DNA of 49,341 nt, taken from assembly GCA_016927895.1 (NCBI GenBank), contig JAFGLT010000026.1, forward strand, positions 1 through 49,341, given 5' to 3'. The notes under the pieces were generated by a model, which was given only the letters and a program-made list of their open reading frames with translations, was not told where the DNA came from and made no database searches. Both the position numbers and the translations under genes were made by a program. This document shows, piece by piece, positions 9,515 to 18,180 of the stretch. The stretch is from Candidatus Bathyarchaeota archaeon. GTDB taxonomy: Archaea; Thermoproteota; Bathyarchaeia; Bathyarchaeales; Bathycorpusculaceae. How positions within the stretch are numbered: the stretch's first letter is position 1; every line of letters starts with the position of its first letter.

Positions 9515-9925
9515 GTGAAAAAGAAAGTGTTTATTTCAGGACCAATTCTGGGCATGGAAACTAGCCAAGGCTACAGAAAAACCATTAGTGAAATCTGTGA
9601 GAAACTGGGTTTTGAAGTAATTGACCCGTGGCACCGCGAAAAAAGCCTGTACAAGGGTGACGAGAAGTGGTGGTGGCCTAATGTTCCAGCTTCAGGTTTT
9701 GTTCAAAGGGACTTGGAGGATGCTGAACGATGCGACATCATGGTTGTTTTTTTTCCGAAGCTTTCTGCGGGAGCTTGTATGGAACTGTTTTATGCGAAAC
9801 GTAAGGGCAAAAAAATCATAGTGGTTTCTGAAATGCAGTCTTTGAGTCCTTGGATTAAAATTCACTCAGATAGGATAGTGAAAAATCTTAACGAGCTTGA
9901 GGATGAGCTAAAAAAACTTCAATGA
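9515..9925 (+). CDS. nucleoside 2-deoxyribosyltransferase-like protein
   Basis: 136-aa protein of the nucleoside 2-deoxyribosyltransferase fold. Diagnostic features are the N-terminal KVFISGPI strand-loop, the middle VQRDLEDAERCDIMVVF motif (the D-x3-I/V-x-D/V helix-strand typical of the family) and the AGACMELFYA motif, where the glutamate is the usual catalytic nucleophile. The GTG start at 9515 is preceded by GGGCGATGTGA. Family members transfer deoxyribose between bases, or hydrolyse nucleotides in the case of Rcl-like members. Which reaction applies here is not clear. Confidence 0.75.
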   Translation: MKKKVFISGPILGMETSQGYRKTISEICEKLGFEVIDPWHREKSLYKGDEKWWWPNVPASGFVQRDLEDAERCDIMVVFFPKLSAGACMELFYAKRKGKKIIVVSEMQSLSPWIKIHSDRIVKNLNELEDELKKLQ

Positions 9926-10031
9926 TGAGTTACGTGAACGTTTTATCATTTTTAAAGGGCTCAAGCAGCTACTGAAGTCTGGTTGCCTGTTTCACGGGTT
10001 ACTAGCGTGTAATTTTTGTCTATAGCCCTCC

Positions 10032-10040
10032 TTATATAAA
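10032..10040 (+). promoter_or_regulatory. TATA box for the GIY-YIG gene
   Basis: TTATATAAA lies about 56 bp upstream of the GTG at 10096. An archaeal TATA at this place would start transcription near 10060, leaving a leader of about 35 nt with GGGCGG-type purines before the start. Confidence 0.5.
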
Positions 10041-10095
10041 TTATAAATAGAAACCATATGTAGTCTCGAGAGAACCGCTGGGCGGGCGTGGAACA

Positions 10096-10503
10096 GTGAA
10101 AAGGTGTAAGGGTATCTACGTCTTAATCATTCAAGTAAGGCGAAACATCAAGGTGGATGTGGGCGCTTTGGGTGAAATGGCTTTTGCGAAGGGTTTGTAT
10201 GCCTATGTTGGTTCCGCACAGGTTAACATGGAACAGCGAGTGAAACGTCATCTTAGAAGCGAGAAGAGAAAGTTTTGGCACATCGATTACCTGCTGGGCA
10301 ACTCAGCATCCAAAATCATCAAAGTATTCTATAAAGAAGCCGCAAAACCTGAAGAGTGTAAAACCGCGGAAAGCCTCAGCCGTGAAAGTGAGCCAGTAGC
10401 AGGTTTCGGTTGCTCCGACTGCAACTGCAAAAGCCACCTGTTCCACATAAAAAACTACGAACTCATGCAAGAAACAATGCAAGTATTTCCCAAAGAAACA
10501 TAA
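10096..10503 (+). CDS. GIY-YIG-like endonuclease family protein (DUF123)
   Basis: 135-aa archaeal Uri-type (DUF123) protein. The GIY-YIG-like core is visible as GIYVLII at residues 4-10 and LYAYVGSA at about 35-42, followed by VKRHLRSEKRKFWHIDYLL, which carries the conserved arginine, histidine and aspartate of the family. The C-terminal part has the cysteine cluster GCSDCNCKSHLFHI, also family-typical. These proteins are predicted nucleases, but the cellular substrate is not established. GTG start at 10096. It stands alone, just upstream of tRNA-Gly. Confidence 0.85.
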   Translation: MKRCKGIYVLIIQVRRNIKVDVGALGEMAFAKGLYAYVGSAQVNMEQRVKRHLRSEKRKFWHIDYLLGNSASKIIKVFYKEAAKPEECKTAESLSRESEPVAGFGCSDCNCKSHLFHIKNYELMQETMQVFPKET

Positions 10504-10505
10504 CG

Positions 10506-10514
10506 CTTTTTAAG
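10506..10514 (+). promoter_or_regulatory. probable TATA-like box for tRNA-Gly
   Basis: The sequence CTTTTTAAG lies about 35 bp upstream of the tRNA 5' end, the expected distance for an archaeal TATA box of a tRNA gene with a very short leader. It falls just after the stop of the upstream gene. Confidence 0.4.
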
Positions 10515-10548
10515 ACATGATAGCAAGAATACGTAGTCTAACGTTAAA

Positions 10549-10625
10549 GCGGTCGTAGTCTAGTTTGGCTAGGACATCAGCCTGCCACGCTGACGACCCG
10601 GGTTCGAATCCCGGCGACCGCACCA
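10549..10625 (+). tRNA. tRNA-Gly (GCC)
   Basis: The cloverleaf folds cleanly. The acceptor GCGGTCG pairs with CGACCGC. The anticodon stem TCAGC/GCTGA carries loop CTGCCAC with anticodon GCC. The T-arm is CCCGG-TTCGAAT-CCGGG. Discriminator A is followed by an encoded CCA (10623-10625). No intron is visible. Confidence 0.97.
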
Positions 10626-11007
10626 TTTTTACCCAACACTGATTACTTCAGCAAAAGATGGCCAAAATGAAAACGGGAAGAAACATGTTTGACAATGTTT
10701 TTTATGGGGTCGAATAGGAAAGGTTTTATATATTGCCTGGTTGGATAATCCATCCATAAATCGGAGCGTGTAACCGGGTCCACAAAACACCAAACAAACA
10801 CCTACAGCTTAACAAAACATCCATCGTAGCAAAGCCGCAACATATGCCTAGCAAAAGTCGTTGGGGTTCAGCTTCGACCCTCTCGAGTTGGCCCCAACGG
10901 CAAAGGCTACAATCGCAGTTTACAGAGGTGTGCACGCTCGAAGATATTTTCCGCTAAACGATTGGCTGAATTTCAATACTCTAACGCACTCGCACGTCCT
11001 AATTCAT
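10626..11007. other. intergenic region with a strong-looking promoter and a hairpin
   Basis: No convincing protein gene. On the plus strand, AGGAAAGGTTTTATATATTG (10718-10737) looks like a BRE-TATA promoter aimed rightwards. About 130 bp further on, an 8-bp inverted repeat CGTTGGGG (10859-10866) / CCCCAACG (10892-10899) encloses a 25-nt loop. The next genes lie on the opposite strand, so a promoter here has no obvious mRNA. An unrecognised small RNA is possible; I do not see SRP or RNase P RNA signatures. Confidence 0.3.
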
Positions 11008-11757
11008 TTAGACACTAGCTCGTTTGAGAGCCCACATGCACCCCGCGAAGAATAGCAAACCGAAGCCCAGAAGAGCCGCGAAGGACAGCCATGGAAACGT
11101 TTGCCCCAAAGCTGCCGCACGCAAACACTCACTAGAATGGGTAAGAGGTAAAAGGTATAAGACAGCTTTCACTGCTCCAGGCAGTTGATTCAAAGAAAAG
11201 AAAGTGCCGCTTAGAAAGGTCATCGGCAAAATTACAAGGGTGTTGAAGGTAGTCATATCTTGGTGCGATTTAGCCCACATACCAACAAGCACACCAAGGA
11301 AGGAAAAGACAAAGCAAGAGCTAACCAAGATTAACATGAAAAGCGGGCTAACAATGAGCGCTGGCGAAATGATTACTCCAACTGCTAATATTGCAACAGT
11401 GCTGATTAGACCCCGTACTACGCCTATCAAGGTTTTACCGACGGCTAACGAAAAGAGGCTTATTGGAGACATCAAGTATTCGTCGAAGCACCTGTAGAAA
11501 AGACGATCCACATGCAGCTTATATCCAGCACCACCATAACTACTTGACATAGCGGTAAGCGCAATTATACCAGGCATAACAAAAGCAAGGTAACTATAAC
11601 CATCAAAACTGATTCCACCCCCCAAACCATAACCAAAAGCCACAAGGTAAAGAACGGGATTCACAAGACTAGTAGCAAGTGTCCTCAGCCAGTGGCGCCT
11701 CAAAAATCTCAAATCCACCCACAAAACGGAGTATATATCCCTAAGCACGGTTATCAT
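11008..11757 (-). CDS. ABC-2 type transporter permease
   Basis: 249-aa permease with about six TM segments and the ABC-2 hallmarks: an amphipathic N-terminal helix (DLRFLRRHWLRTLATS), a re-entrant proline/glycine-rich PGIIALTAM region, and LPMTFLSGTFFSLNQLP late in the chain, which is strongly conserved in daunorubicin-resistance and nodulation-type exporters. It begins directly after the ATPase stop (TAA then ATG with no gap), so the two are translationally coupled. The likely role is export of a lipid, polysaccharide or drug-like compound. Confidence 0.92.
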   Translation of the reverse strand: MITVLRDIYSVLWVDLRFLRRHWLRTLATSLVNPVLYLVAFGYGLGGGISFDGYSYLAFVMPGIIALTAMSSSYGGAGYKLHVDRLFYRCFDEYLMSPISLFSLAVGKTLIGVVRGLISTVAILAVGVIISPALIVSPLFMLILVSSCFVFSFLGVLVGMWAKSHQDMTTFNTLVILPMTFLSGTFFSLNQLPGAVKAVLYLLPLTHSSECLRAAALGQTFPWLSFAALLGFGLLFFAGCMWALKRASV

Positions 11758-12621
11758 TTAATCGTCGCCTACCTTTCGGCCGGTTAATTCCACAAAGACA
11801 TCTTCTAGGTTAGAATCGCGAATGATGATAGTCTTGGCATCTGAAGGCAAGTTCTGAACATAACTTGTTGCTGCCTCTCTATCAGCAAAATACTGGTAAC
11901 GAGTTTCCTTGTTATCCACGAGAGTCTCTACAGTGACCAAGCCTAATCTTTGACGTAACTCTAAAGGCTTACCAAGATCAATCAAGCGTCCCCGATGGAT
12001 TATGCCTACACGCTGACACAATGCTTCTGCCTCTTCAATATAGTGTGTAGTGAGGAAAATTGTAGTACCATCAAGATGCAAACGACGTATTGAATCCCAC
12101 AACCGCCGCCGTGTTTGAGCATCCAATCCCACAGTGGGCTCATCAAGAAAAAGCACTTTGGGCCTATGCAACAGAGAACCGATAATCATCGCTCTTTTCT
12201 TCATACCTCCTGAAAGATCGTCAACTATTCGGTCAGCTTCTTCAGTGAGCCCAACATAATCAAGCAACTCGTCAATTCGCTTCTTGCGTTCAGCCGAACC
12301 CAGATGATGCAGACGAGCACGAAACTCCAGGTTTTCTCTTACACTCAAATCACGGTCCAAACTAACATGCTGCTGCACCACGCCAATCATTTTCTTCACT
12401 TCGTCAGGCTCCTTCACAACGTCAAAACCGTTCACCAAAGCACGACCCGAAGTCGGCTTAGTCAAAGTAGTTAACACACGAATAGTAGTAGTCTTACCCG
12501 CACCGTTAGGACCCAAAAAACCATAAATCTCGCCAGCGTGAACCTTCAAATCCAAAGCGTCAATCGCCGTGACATCCCCATATGTCTTAGTTAACTTTTC
12601 AGTTACTATAAACTCTTCCAT
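11758..12621 (-). CDS. ABC transporter ATPase, DrrA/CcmA-like
   Basis: ATPase partner of the ABC-2 permease. It shows Walker A FLGPNGAGKTTTIR, Q-loop GVVQQHVSLD, signature DDLSGGMKKR, Walker B LFLDEPTVGLD and the switch histidine in LTTHYIEEAE. A DrrA-type C-terminal extension of ~75 residues follows. I chose ATG 12621 because AGGGGAC lies 9 nt upstream; a TTG two codons earlier (12627) is also possible. The ATPase-permease order with zero spacing is the standard two-gene exporter operon. Confidence 0.93.
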   Translation of the reverse strand: MEEFIVTEKLTKTYGDVTAIDALDLKVHAGEIYGFLGPNGAGKTTTIRVLTTLTKPTSGRALVNGFDVVKEPDEVKKMIGVVQQHVSLDRDLSVRENLEFRARLHHLGSAERKKRIDELLDYVGLTEEADRIVDDLSGGMKKRAMIIGSLLHRPKVLFLDEPTVGLDAQTRRRLWDSIRRLHLDGTTIFLTTHYIEEAEALCQRVGIIHRGRLIDLGKPLELRQRLGLVTVETLVDNKETRYQYFADREAATSYVQNLPSDAKTIIIRDSNLEDVFVELTGRKVGDD

Positions 12622-12955
12622 CCACAACGTCCCCTTTTTGCTCTCCGTCCATACGCCTTCGGCTACTCATCATCTATAAAGTAAATAATTAAGAATTTCC
12701 CTCATCAATTTCTCAGTACAAGCTTTTCCACGCATCACGCCACCACCCAAGGCTGCTTCCAACTAACCATCACGCTTCATTACTGCTTCAGTTACCCGCT
12801 ATCTTTTTCGAGAACCCAATCAGTTCAGCCGCTTGGTGTCACTGATTAACAGGAACGACTTACCGAATCCTTTCCCAGAAACTGCAAATTGAATATCGTC
12901 ACTTAGGAAATAAAACGCTAAGAAAACGCTATGGAAAGCACATAATAAGTGCTTG
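12622..12955. other. intergenic region with no visible gene
   Basis: About 330 bp between the ABC operon and the hydrolase stop codon. It contains only short, compositionally unconvincing open frames. The promoter for the ABC operon should lie at about 12640-12700, where the minus strand is AT-rich (TTAATTATTTACTTTATAG, 12676-12694). Confidence 0.4.
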
Positions 12956-13846
12956 TTAATCGGAAAGGAAAATTTTGCCCAGTTTTTTAATGTTGCCAAA
13001 CATAACGCAGTGACCTTTTTCTGGAAAGATTTCCAAGTAAGCACCAACAACACTTCTAGAAATCAGGTATGCGTTACTAACTCGGCAAGTCTTATCGTCA
13101 GCACCATGCCAAATAACCAATTTGCCAGCAGGAATCATTGAAAGGGAGATGTCCCAAGGCTTCATGAAAAGCTTATGCTCCTGAAACACCGCTTTAACGC
13201 CTTGATTGCCTTGTCGAAAAGCTTCAGCCATTGATTGATACATCAAGGTAACCCATGCAAGATTAGAAAAAAACGTCAAATCGTCTTTAGAGCAACCATG
13301 AAGCATATGTTTTCCCGCCCTTGACCGCAAGAAAGCGCCAACATCTTCATTTGCTTTCAGCACCTGCAAACTCATCCGTTTCAAAGCCAACAGTCCGAGG
13401 AACGGAACCTGCATGGCATAACGAGCAAAGGGCGTATTGTGAGCCGTTGCCACGTCGAAAGGCAAAGCTGGCGCACCCACGAGCACCGCCTTGGTTACGC
13501 GACTTGGAAAAAGAGCCAAGTAAGCAAGAGCAAAAACGCCTCCTCCAGACCAACCGAGAACCCCAAACCGGTTAATACCTAAGTGATCAGCCAAGAAGTT
13601 AACGTCGCCATTAAAAGCCCCAAGACTTTTTCTTGGCGCAAAAGTGGACAAGCCGTAACCGGGCCTGTCTATACCAATTATCTGCAACTTTGCGGCGTAA
13701 GCAAGTTCCGTTAAGAGCATAACTTCTAAACGGCTGCTGGCAGTACCGTGAAAGTACATAACAGGATTCCCTTTGCCGACTATAAAATATCCGAGCTGCC
13801 GCCCATCGGGCAAAGAGATAACTTGGCTGTTCAACTTTCTTTTCAC
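12956..13846 (-). CDS. alpha/beta hydrolase
   Basis: 296-aa alpha/beta-fold hydrolase. The oxyanion-hole YFHGTASSRLE is at 31-41, and the RPGYGLS turn follows. The nucleophile elbow GWSGGG places the serine at residue 100. A late acidic strand-loop, WHGADDKTC, and the catalytic histidine in EKGHCVMF complete the triad. A helical cap domain lies between about 130 and 225. The natural ester or amide substrate cannot be told from sequence. It is monocistronic and divergent from the F420-dependent oxidoreductase gene. Confidence 0.9.
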   Translation of the reverse strand: MKRKLNSQVISLPDGRQLGYFIVGKGNPVMYFHGTASSRLEVMLLTELAYAAKLQIIGIDRPGYGLSTFAPRKSLGAFNGDVNFLADHLGINRFGVLGWSGGGVFALAYLALFPSRVTKAVLVGAPALPFDVATAHNTPFARYAMQVPFLGLLALKRMSLQVLKANEDVGAFLRSRAGKHMLHGCSKDDLTFFSNLAWVTLMYQSMAEAFRQGNQGVKAVFQEHKLFMKPWDISLSMIPAGKLVIWHGADDKTCRVSNAYLISRSVVGAYLEIFPEKGHCVMFGNIKKLGKIFLSD

Positions 13847-14052
13847 CTTCCTTCGTCAAAGGGTAAATGTTCAAGATTTGATAGGAAAGGTTTTGTATCA
13901 AGGTTTATGTAGCTATTCTGGACGAGTATATGGACTGAATTCTCTAATCAACTACAAAAATATTGTTTTAATTCAAAAGAACATAAGTTGAATAAAACAG
14001 ATTAAGCCAACGATATAATACTCAAGTGTAAAATGGGCTATAGGACTACGAT

Positions 14053-15015
14053 ATGATGAATGAAATTAAATTCGGTGTATTTCTTCCCTTTTACGCTTTT
14101 GAAGCAGAAAAGAAAGAAACCTCACCCCCTTTTCACCGAGTTCGAGATATTGTCTTGGAATGCGAACGATTAGGATACGATTCAGTGTGGTTAGACGATC
14201 ACCTGATGTTTGAAAAACGCCCCATCCTCGAATGCTGGACAACGCTCTCGGCGCTCTCAACCATAACCTCAAAAATTAGGCTTGGCAGTATGGTACTATG
14301 CAACGGGTTCAGAAGCCCATCGGTACTCGCCAAGATGGCAGCCACACTCGACGTAATATCAAACGGCAGGTTAGAGCTCGGCATCGGCGCGGGCATTCAA
14401 GAAGACGAGCATGAAGCTTACGGAATACCATTTCCTAAAGCACGCACCAGAACAGCCCTCATGAAAGAGTCAGTGGAAATAATTAAGAAAATGTGGACCG
14501 AAGAAAAGGCAAACCATCGAGGAAGATACTACAGAATAAGCGAAGCGGTGTGTGAACCGAAGCCTGTGCAGAAGCCCCACCCACCAATAACAATTGGAGG
14601 CGGTGGCGAAAAATTCACTTTGAAAGTGACAGCGCAACATGCAGACCGATATGACTGGGGATACGTACCCACGTTGGAGCGGTACAAGCATAAACTAAAC
14701 GTTTTAGAAAGCCACTGCAAAGCTGTAGGCAGAGACTTCAACGAAATAGAGAAGTCATGCTGGCTCGGCGGCCAAATGTTCATTGTCAAAGACCATAAAG
14801 AAATAGATAAAACAGTGTCACAGTTGAAACCCGACAATGTTTCCCTAAAAGATTTCAGCAAATTAAATTTCGTAGCCACTCCAGATGAGTGCAGACAGGA
14901 AATACAGCGATACACGAGGCTAGGCGTAACTTATTTCATGCTGTTTTTCGGGGACCTCCCAGACCTGAACAGCTTGAGACTTTTCGCCGAAAAAGTTGCT
15001 GTAAAAATGAAATAG
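14053..15015 (+). CDS. LLM-class F420-dependent oxidoreductase
   Basis: 320-aa luciferase-like TIM-barrel protein. Family marks include KFGVFLP near the start, CERLGYDSVWLDDHL, RLGSMVLCNGFRSPSVLAK, TLDVISNGRLELGIGAG (the cis-peptide/phosphate-binding strand), and PHPPITIGGGGEKFTLKV. In archaea with coenzyme F420 this family oxidises or reduces small substrates using F420. Mer, the methylene-tetrahydromethanopterin reductase, is a distant relative but this is not obviously Mer. Two adjacent ATGs (14053 and 14056) are possible starts. Confidence 0.85.
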   Translation: MMNEIKFGVFLPFYAFEAEKKETSPPFHRVRDIVLECERLGYDSVWLDDHLMFEKRPILECWTTLSALSTITSKIRLGSMVLCNGFRSPSVLAKMAATLDVISNGRLELGIGAGIQEDEHEAYGIPFPKARTRTALMKESVEIIKKMWTEEKANHRGRYYRISEAVCEPKPVQKPHPPITIGGGGEKFTLKVTAQHADRYDWGYVPTLERYKHKLNVLESHCKAVGRDFNEIEKSCWLGGQMFIVKDHKEIDKTVSQLKPDNVSLKDFSKLNFVATPDECRQEIQRYTRLGVTYFMLFFGDLPDLNSLRLFAEKVAVKMK

Positions 15016-15064
15016 CGGACTGTTAAAAAAAAGAAGTGTTAGTGAAGCTGGATATATGGACTAA

Positions 15065-15373
15065 TTAGCTGGTTAGTTCTTCGACCTCTTTTTTGCCTTC
15101 AGCTAGTTCGTTTTCCTGCTGTTTGTCGTTTATCAAAAGTAGAGCTTGGAATTCTCCGACGTGTGTTTTTTCTTCTTTAGCTATGTCAAGCAGAATCGTC
15201 TTCAAGTGTTTGTTCTCGGTTAACGCTGCCATCTGCTCGTAAAGATTAATGGCATCGAATTCAGCGATTATTGCTGCTCTAAGTATCTCTTTGTCCAAAT
15301 CAGCTTTCTTTATCTTTGCAAGGTCTATCGGAATTTTAGACAACAACTTCTTCAACTCCTTTCTTTGAAGCAA
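15065..15373 (-). CDS. ferritin-like protein, encapsulin-cargo type
   Basis: 102-aa two-helix ferritin-like protein. Two iron-ligand motifs are present: EFDAINLYEQM in the first helix and EEKTHVGEF in the second, joined by a short turn. This matches the ferritin-like domain fused to encapsulin shells in Pyrococcus and found as free EncFtn/rubrerythrin-like proteins elsewhere. The C-terminal tail is acidic (GKKEVEELTS). No encapsulin shell gene is in this window. It lies 88 bp after the radical SAM gene on the same strand and may be the last gene of the redox cluster. Iron storage or peroxide-linked oxidation is the likely role. Confidence 0.75.
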   Translation of the reverse strand: MLQRKELKKLLSKIPIDLAKIKKADLDKEILRAAIIAEFDAINLYEQMAALTENKHLKTILLDIAKEEKTHVGEFQALLLINDKQQENELAEGKKEVEELTS

Positions 15374-15460
15374 AATAAGAATATAGATTTCGAATAGAAA
15401 AAGGTTGACTTCAAGCTTTGGGTTCTAAATCAACTTGAACCCTTAGCCCAGCGTTTCAAT

Positions 15461-16441
15461 TTAGCTTCTTATTCCATTGGGCAGTTTTCTCATGTAGTAA
15501 GTATTTCCTTCATATTCGAGTTCTACTAATTTGTTTTCACTTAAAAGCGCCTCGACAACTTGCCAATCCGCATCAGCACTTTCTAAAAAGTTTTTCACTG
15601 CTTCCTCACGCATAGGATGCACAGCTGTTATACTCAGCAAGTCCTCTTCAACATTTCCGGTAGAAGCAAAAGCATTCCCTTCGTAACCCATCAAACATTC
15701 AACCCTGCTAGCTCCAAGCTTTATGGAAAAGACCTGAAAAGCAGCGTTAATTACTTCTTCCTTGGCGCGTTTAACCCAATTTTCTGTTGGCGGTCTTATC
15801 GGAATGGATATGTATGCCTTATTCAAGTTTTTCAGCTCTGCTAGGAAGCCAGCTATTCTTTGGAACTCATCGCCGTAGTCAATGTTACCTATCAGCATAG
15901 TTTCGCTTACAAGTGTTCCTCGGAACGTCTCTGTGAACTTCCGTATGCCTTCCAAAACTATTTTCAATCTTAAGTCTTTGTGAGGCCTGTTCACTTTCCG
16001 CCACAAATCTTCGCTGACAGCATCCACTTTCAAAGAAATTAAATCTGCTTTTTGTAAATCCTCTCTCACACAATCTTGCCAAAGTAGCGAAGCGTTGGTT
16101 ATTACAGCTATTGGAATTCCTGTTTGCTTCAAAGAAGATATTTCCTTGGATATGTTAAGGTCTAGAGTTGGTTCTCCATCGGGCACAAAAGTAAGATAGT
16201 CAATTCTTTCATCTCTCGCGGTTACTTCGTTAATTTTTCTTCTAACTTCTCTTGTAAGTTCTTCTGGCTTGTAGAAGGCTTGCCTCTCAACAGTCAAGTC
16301 AGTTGTTTTTCCCACTTGACAGTAGACACATGAATACGTGCAGGTTTTTGGCGGAATATTATTTATTCCTAAACTTCTTCCCAGACGTCTTGATGGAACT
16401 GGACCGAACGCAAGTGTTGCAATGTTTTGCAAATTAGACAC
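15461..16441 (-). CDS. radical SAM protein (COG0731-like)
   Basis: 326-aa radical SAM enzyme. The cluster-binding motif C34-x3-C38-x2-C41 (CTYSCVYC) follows the family-specific GPVPSRRLGRSLGINNIPPK segment. Other landmarks are LTFVPDGEPTLD (the GGE-like motif) and VITNASLL. The C-terminal ~90 residues form a winged-helix-like domain. The start at 16441 lies 8 bp after the MinD-type ATPase gene, so it belongs to the same transcript. The substrate is unknown; the context suggests involvement in metal or iron-sulfur cofactor work. Confidence 0.88.
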   Translation of the reverse strand: MSNLQNIATLAFGPVPSRRLGRSLGINNIPPKTCTYSCVYCQVGKTTDLTVERQAFYKPEELTREVRRKINEVTARDERIDYLTFVPDGEPTLDLNISKEISSLKQTGIPIAVITNASLLWQDCVREDLQKADLISLKVDAVSEDLWRKVNRPHKDLRLKIVLEGIRKFTETFRGTLVSETMLIGNIDYGDEFQRIAGFLAELKNLNKAYISIPIRPPTENWVKRAKEEVINAAFQVFSIKLGASRVECLMGYEGNAFASTGNVEEDLLSITAVHPMREEAVKNFLESADADWQVVEALLSENKLVELEYEGNTYYMRKLPNGIRS

Positions 16442-16449
16442 TTCCGAGG

Positions 16450-17310
16450 CTAAAAAGAGTCTTTACAGCGTTTCCATATGTTTTCAATTTCTTTTGCAAC
16501 ATCGCTTTCTGAAGCGTATTCTACGATGGTTTTCCCGTTGACCATGGCTTCGGTAACTTTTGGGTTGAAGGGAATTTTGCCGACAACTCTTATGCTGTTT
16601 TCTTCACAGAACCCCAAAATTTTGTCGGTGTTATCCTTGTTTATGTCGTACATGTTTACGCAGACAAGTGGCTTAACGTTGAAATGCTTTATCAGCTGCA
16701 GTGCCCTTTGAAGGTCGTGGATTCCAGACATTGTTGGCTCGGTAATTACCAGACCAACGTCTACACCTGAGAGTGAAGCTATAACGGGACAACCGATTCC
16801 AGGTGGACCGTCTATTATGATTAAGTCGCTGTTCTCTTTTTCGGATAGTACCCTAGCATTCTGCCGAACTAAAGTAACTAGTTTTCCCGAATTTGATTCG
16901 CCTGGACTAAGCAAGGCATGTGCCATTAAACCATATTTCGTTTTTGAAATGTAAGCATAACCAGAAACGCGTTCAATCATAGTTATTGCATCAGAGGGGC
17001 AAATCGCGGCGCAGACACCACATCCTTCGCAAGCAATAGCGTCAACTTCTATGGCTTCGGTTATGGCGTCGAACCGGCATTTTTCTCTGCAGACACCGCA
17101 GTTGTCGCATTTTGCTTTGTCTATAACGGCGAGTTTTGAGCCTATGAACTCTTGTGTTTTAATCACTTCAGGATGTAACAGCATGTGAAGGTCTGGCGCA
17201 TCAACGTCGCAGTCTGCGAGAACAGCGTTTCCTGCTAACACAGCTAAGGAAGCAGTCAGGGTTGTTTTACCGGTGCCGCCTTTGCCGCTTAAAATCGTTA
17301 ACTGTTTCAT
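16450..17310 (-). CDS. MinD/ParA-type ATPase with inserted ferredoxin domain
   Basis: 286-aa P-loop ATPase of the Mrp/MinD group. The deviant Walker A SGKGGTGKTT lies at 8-17. A two-[4Fe-4S] ferredoxin module is inserted near residues 64-110, with cysteines at 68, 71, 74, 78 and 94, 97, 100, 104. The Walker B-like IIDGPPGIGCPV follows. Such proteins occur in pairs next to NifX-like and Mrp genes in anaerobic archaea and bacteria; their task is thought to be iron-sulfur or metallocluster handling but is not proven. Its start overlaps the stop of its paralogue by 4 bp. Confidence 0.92.
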   Translation of the reverse strand: MKQLTILSGKGGTGKTTLTASLAVLAGNAVLADCDVDAPDLHMLLHPEVIKTQEFIGSKLAVIDKAKCDNCGVCREKCRFDAITEAIEVDAIACEGCGVCAAICPSDAITMIERVSGYAYISKTKYGLMAHALLSPGESNSGKLVTLVRQNARVLSEKENSDLIIIDGPPGIGCPVIASLSGVDVGLVITEPTMSGIHDLQRALQLIKHFNVKPLVCVNMYDINKDNTDKILGFCEENSIRVVGKIPFNPKVTEAMVNGKTIVEYASESDVAKEIENIWKRCKDSF

Positions 17311-18143
17311 TCTTCAACAAGCCTCTTTATTTCGCTGTAGAGTGCCTGAAATTTCTCTTTCCATTCGGGCATTTCTAGGCTGAACGGGATACCTTTTGAA
17401 TAAAGTTCAGCTATTCTTCTCTGATAGGGAATCTCCATCAGTATGGGGATTTTCTCTTCTTTGCAGTACTGATACACTTTGTCGTCGCCTATGCCTGCAC
17501 GGTTAACGACGACTCCAAAAGGAATACTCATTTTTCTTAAAACTTCCACAGTTATCTTCAAATCGTGCAAACCAAACGGTGTGGGTTCTGTTACCAGAAG
17601 GCAGAAATCGCTTTGCCGGACTGTTTCTATAACAGGACACGAAGTACCAACTGGTGCATCGATAATTACGTTTGTGTTATCTTGTATTTGGTTTTTTACT
17701 GCTCTTATAAGTGGAACAGACATTATTTCGCCAACGTCAAGTTCGCCGTAAACAAGCTTCAGGTCTCCGACCGTGCCAAATTTTAATGCTCCAATCCTGC
17801 GTTTTTCCTCAGTAATCGCTTGTCGGGGGCAGGCTAAGGTGCATCCGCCGCAGCTGTGGCAAAGCTCTGGGAAAAACAGATTTTTATCTGGGCTGACGAA
17901 TAGGGCGTTATATTGACAGAACTTGGCACATTCTCCGCAATGAGAACATAACTCTTCGTTTATGTGGGGAACCAAAACGTAAACTTGTTCCGTGCTGTGC
18001 ATTTTGGGATTCAACAGTAAATGCGCATTCGGTTCCTCAACGTCGCAGTCGAGAAGTTGATCATTGCCTACTGAAAGCGCCATGTTCACGGCTACGGACG
18101 TTTTACCAGTTCCACCTTTTCCACTAGCAACTGCTACAATCAT
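17307..18143 (-). CDS. MinD/ParA-type ATPase with inserted ferredoxin domain (paralogue)
   Basis: 278-aa paralogue of the downstream gene. Walker A ASGKGGTGKTS is at 6-16. The ferredoxin insertion has cysteines 66, 69, 72, 76 and 95, 98, 101, 105. VIIDAPVGTSCPVIE and VTEPTPFGLHDLK correspond to the switch regions. The two paralogues probably act as a heterodimer, with electrons or clusters passing through the paired ferredoxin modules (inference from their constant pairing). It is preceded by the IscU-like gene 37 bp upstream. Confidence 0.92.
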   Translation of the reverse strand: MIVAVASGKGGTGKTSVAVNMALSVGNDQLLDCDVEEPNAHLLLNPKMHSTEQVYVLVPHINEELCSHCGECAKFCQYNALFVSPDKNLFFPELCHSCGGCTLACPRQAITEEKRRIGALKFGTVGDLKLVYGELDVGEIMSVPLIRAVKNQIQDNTNVIIDAPVGTSCPVIETVRQSDFCLLVTEPTPFGLHDLKITVEVLRKMSIPFGVVVNRAGIGDDKVYQYCKEEKIPILMEIPYQRRIAELYSKGIPFSLEMPEWKEKFQALYSEIKRLVEE

Positions 18144-18180
18144 CTTTACACAATCCTAAATTTCATTGAAAACTTGAGAC

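Noticed and set aside
9923-9976. C/D-box small RNA (ATGATGA ... CTGA) after the deoxyribosyltransferase-like gene
   Set aside because: The C-box-like sequence overlaps the stop codon, internal C'/D' boxes are not convincing, and spacing is irregular.
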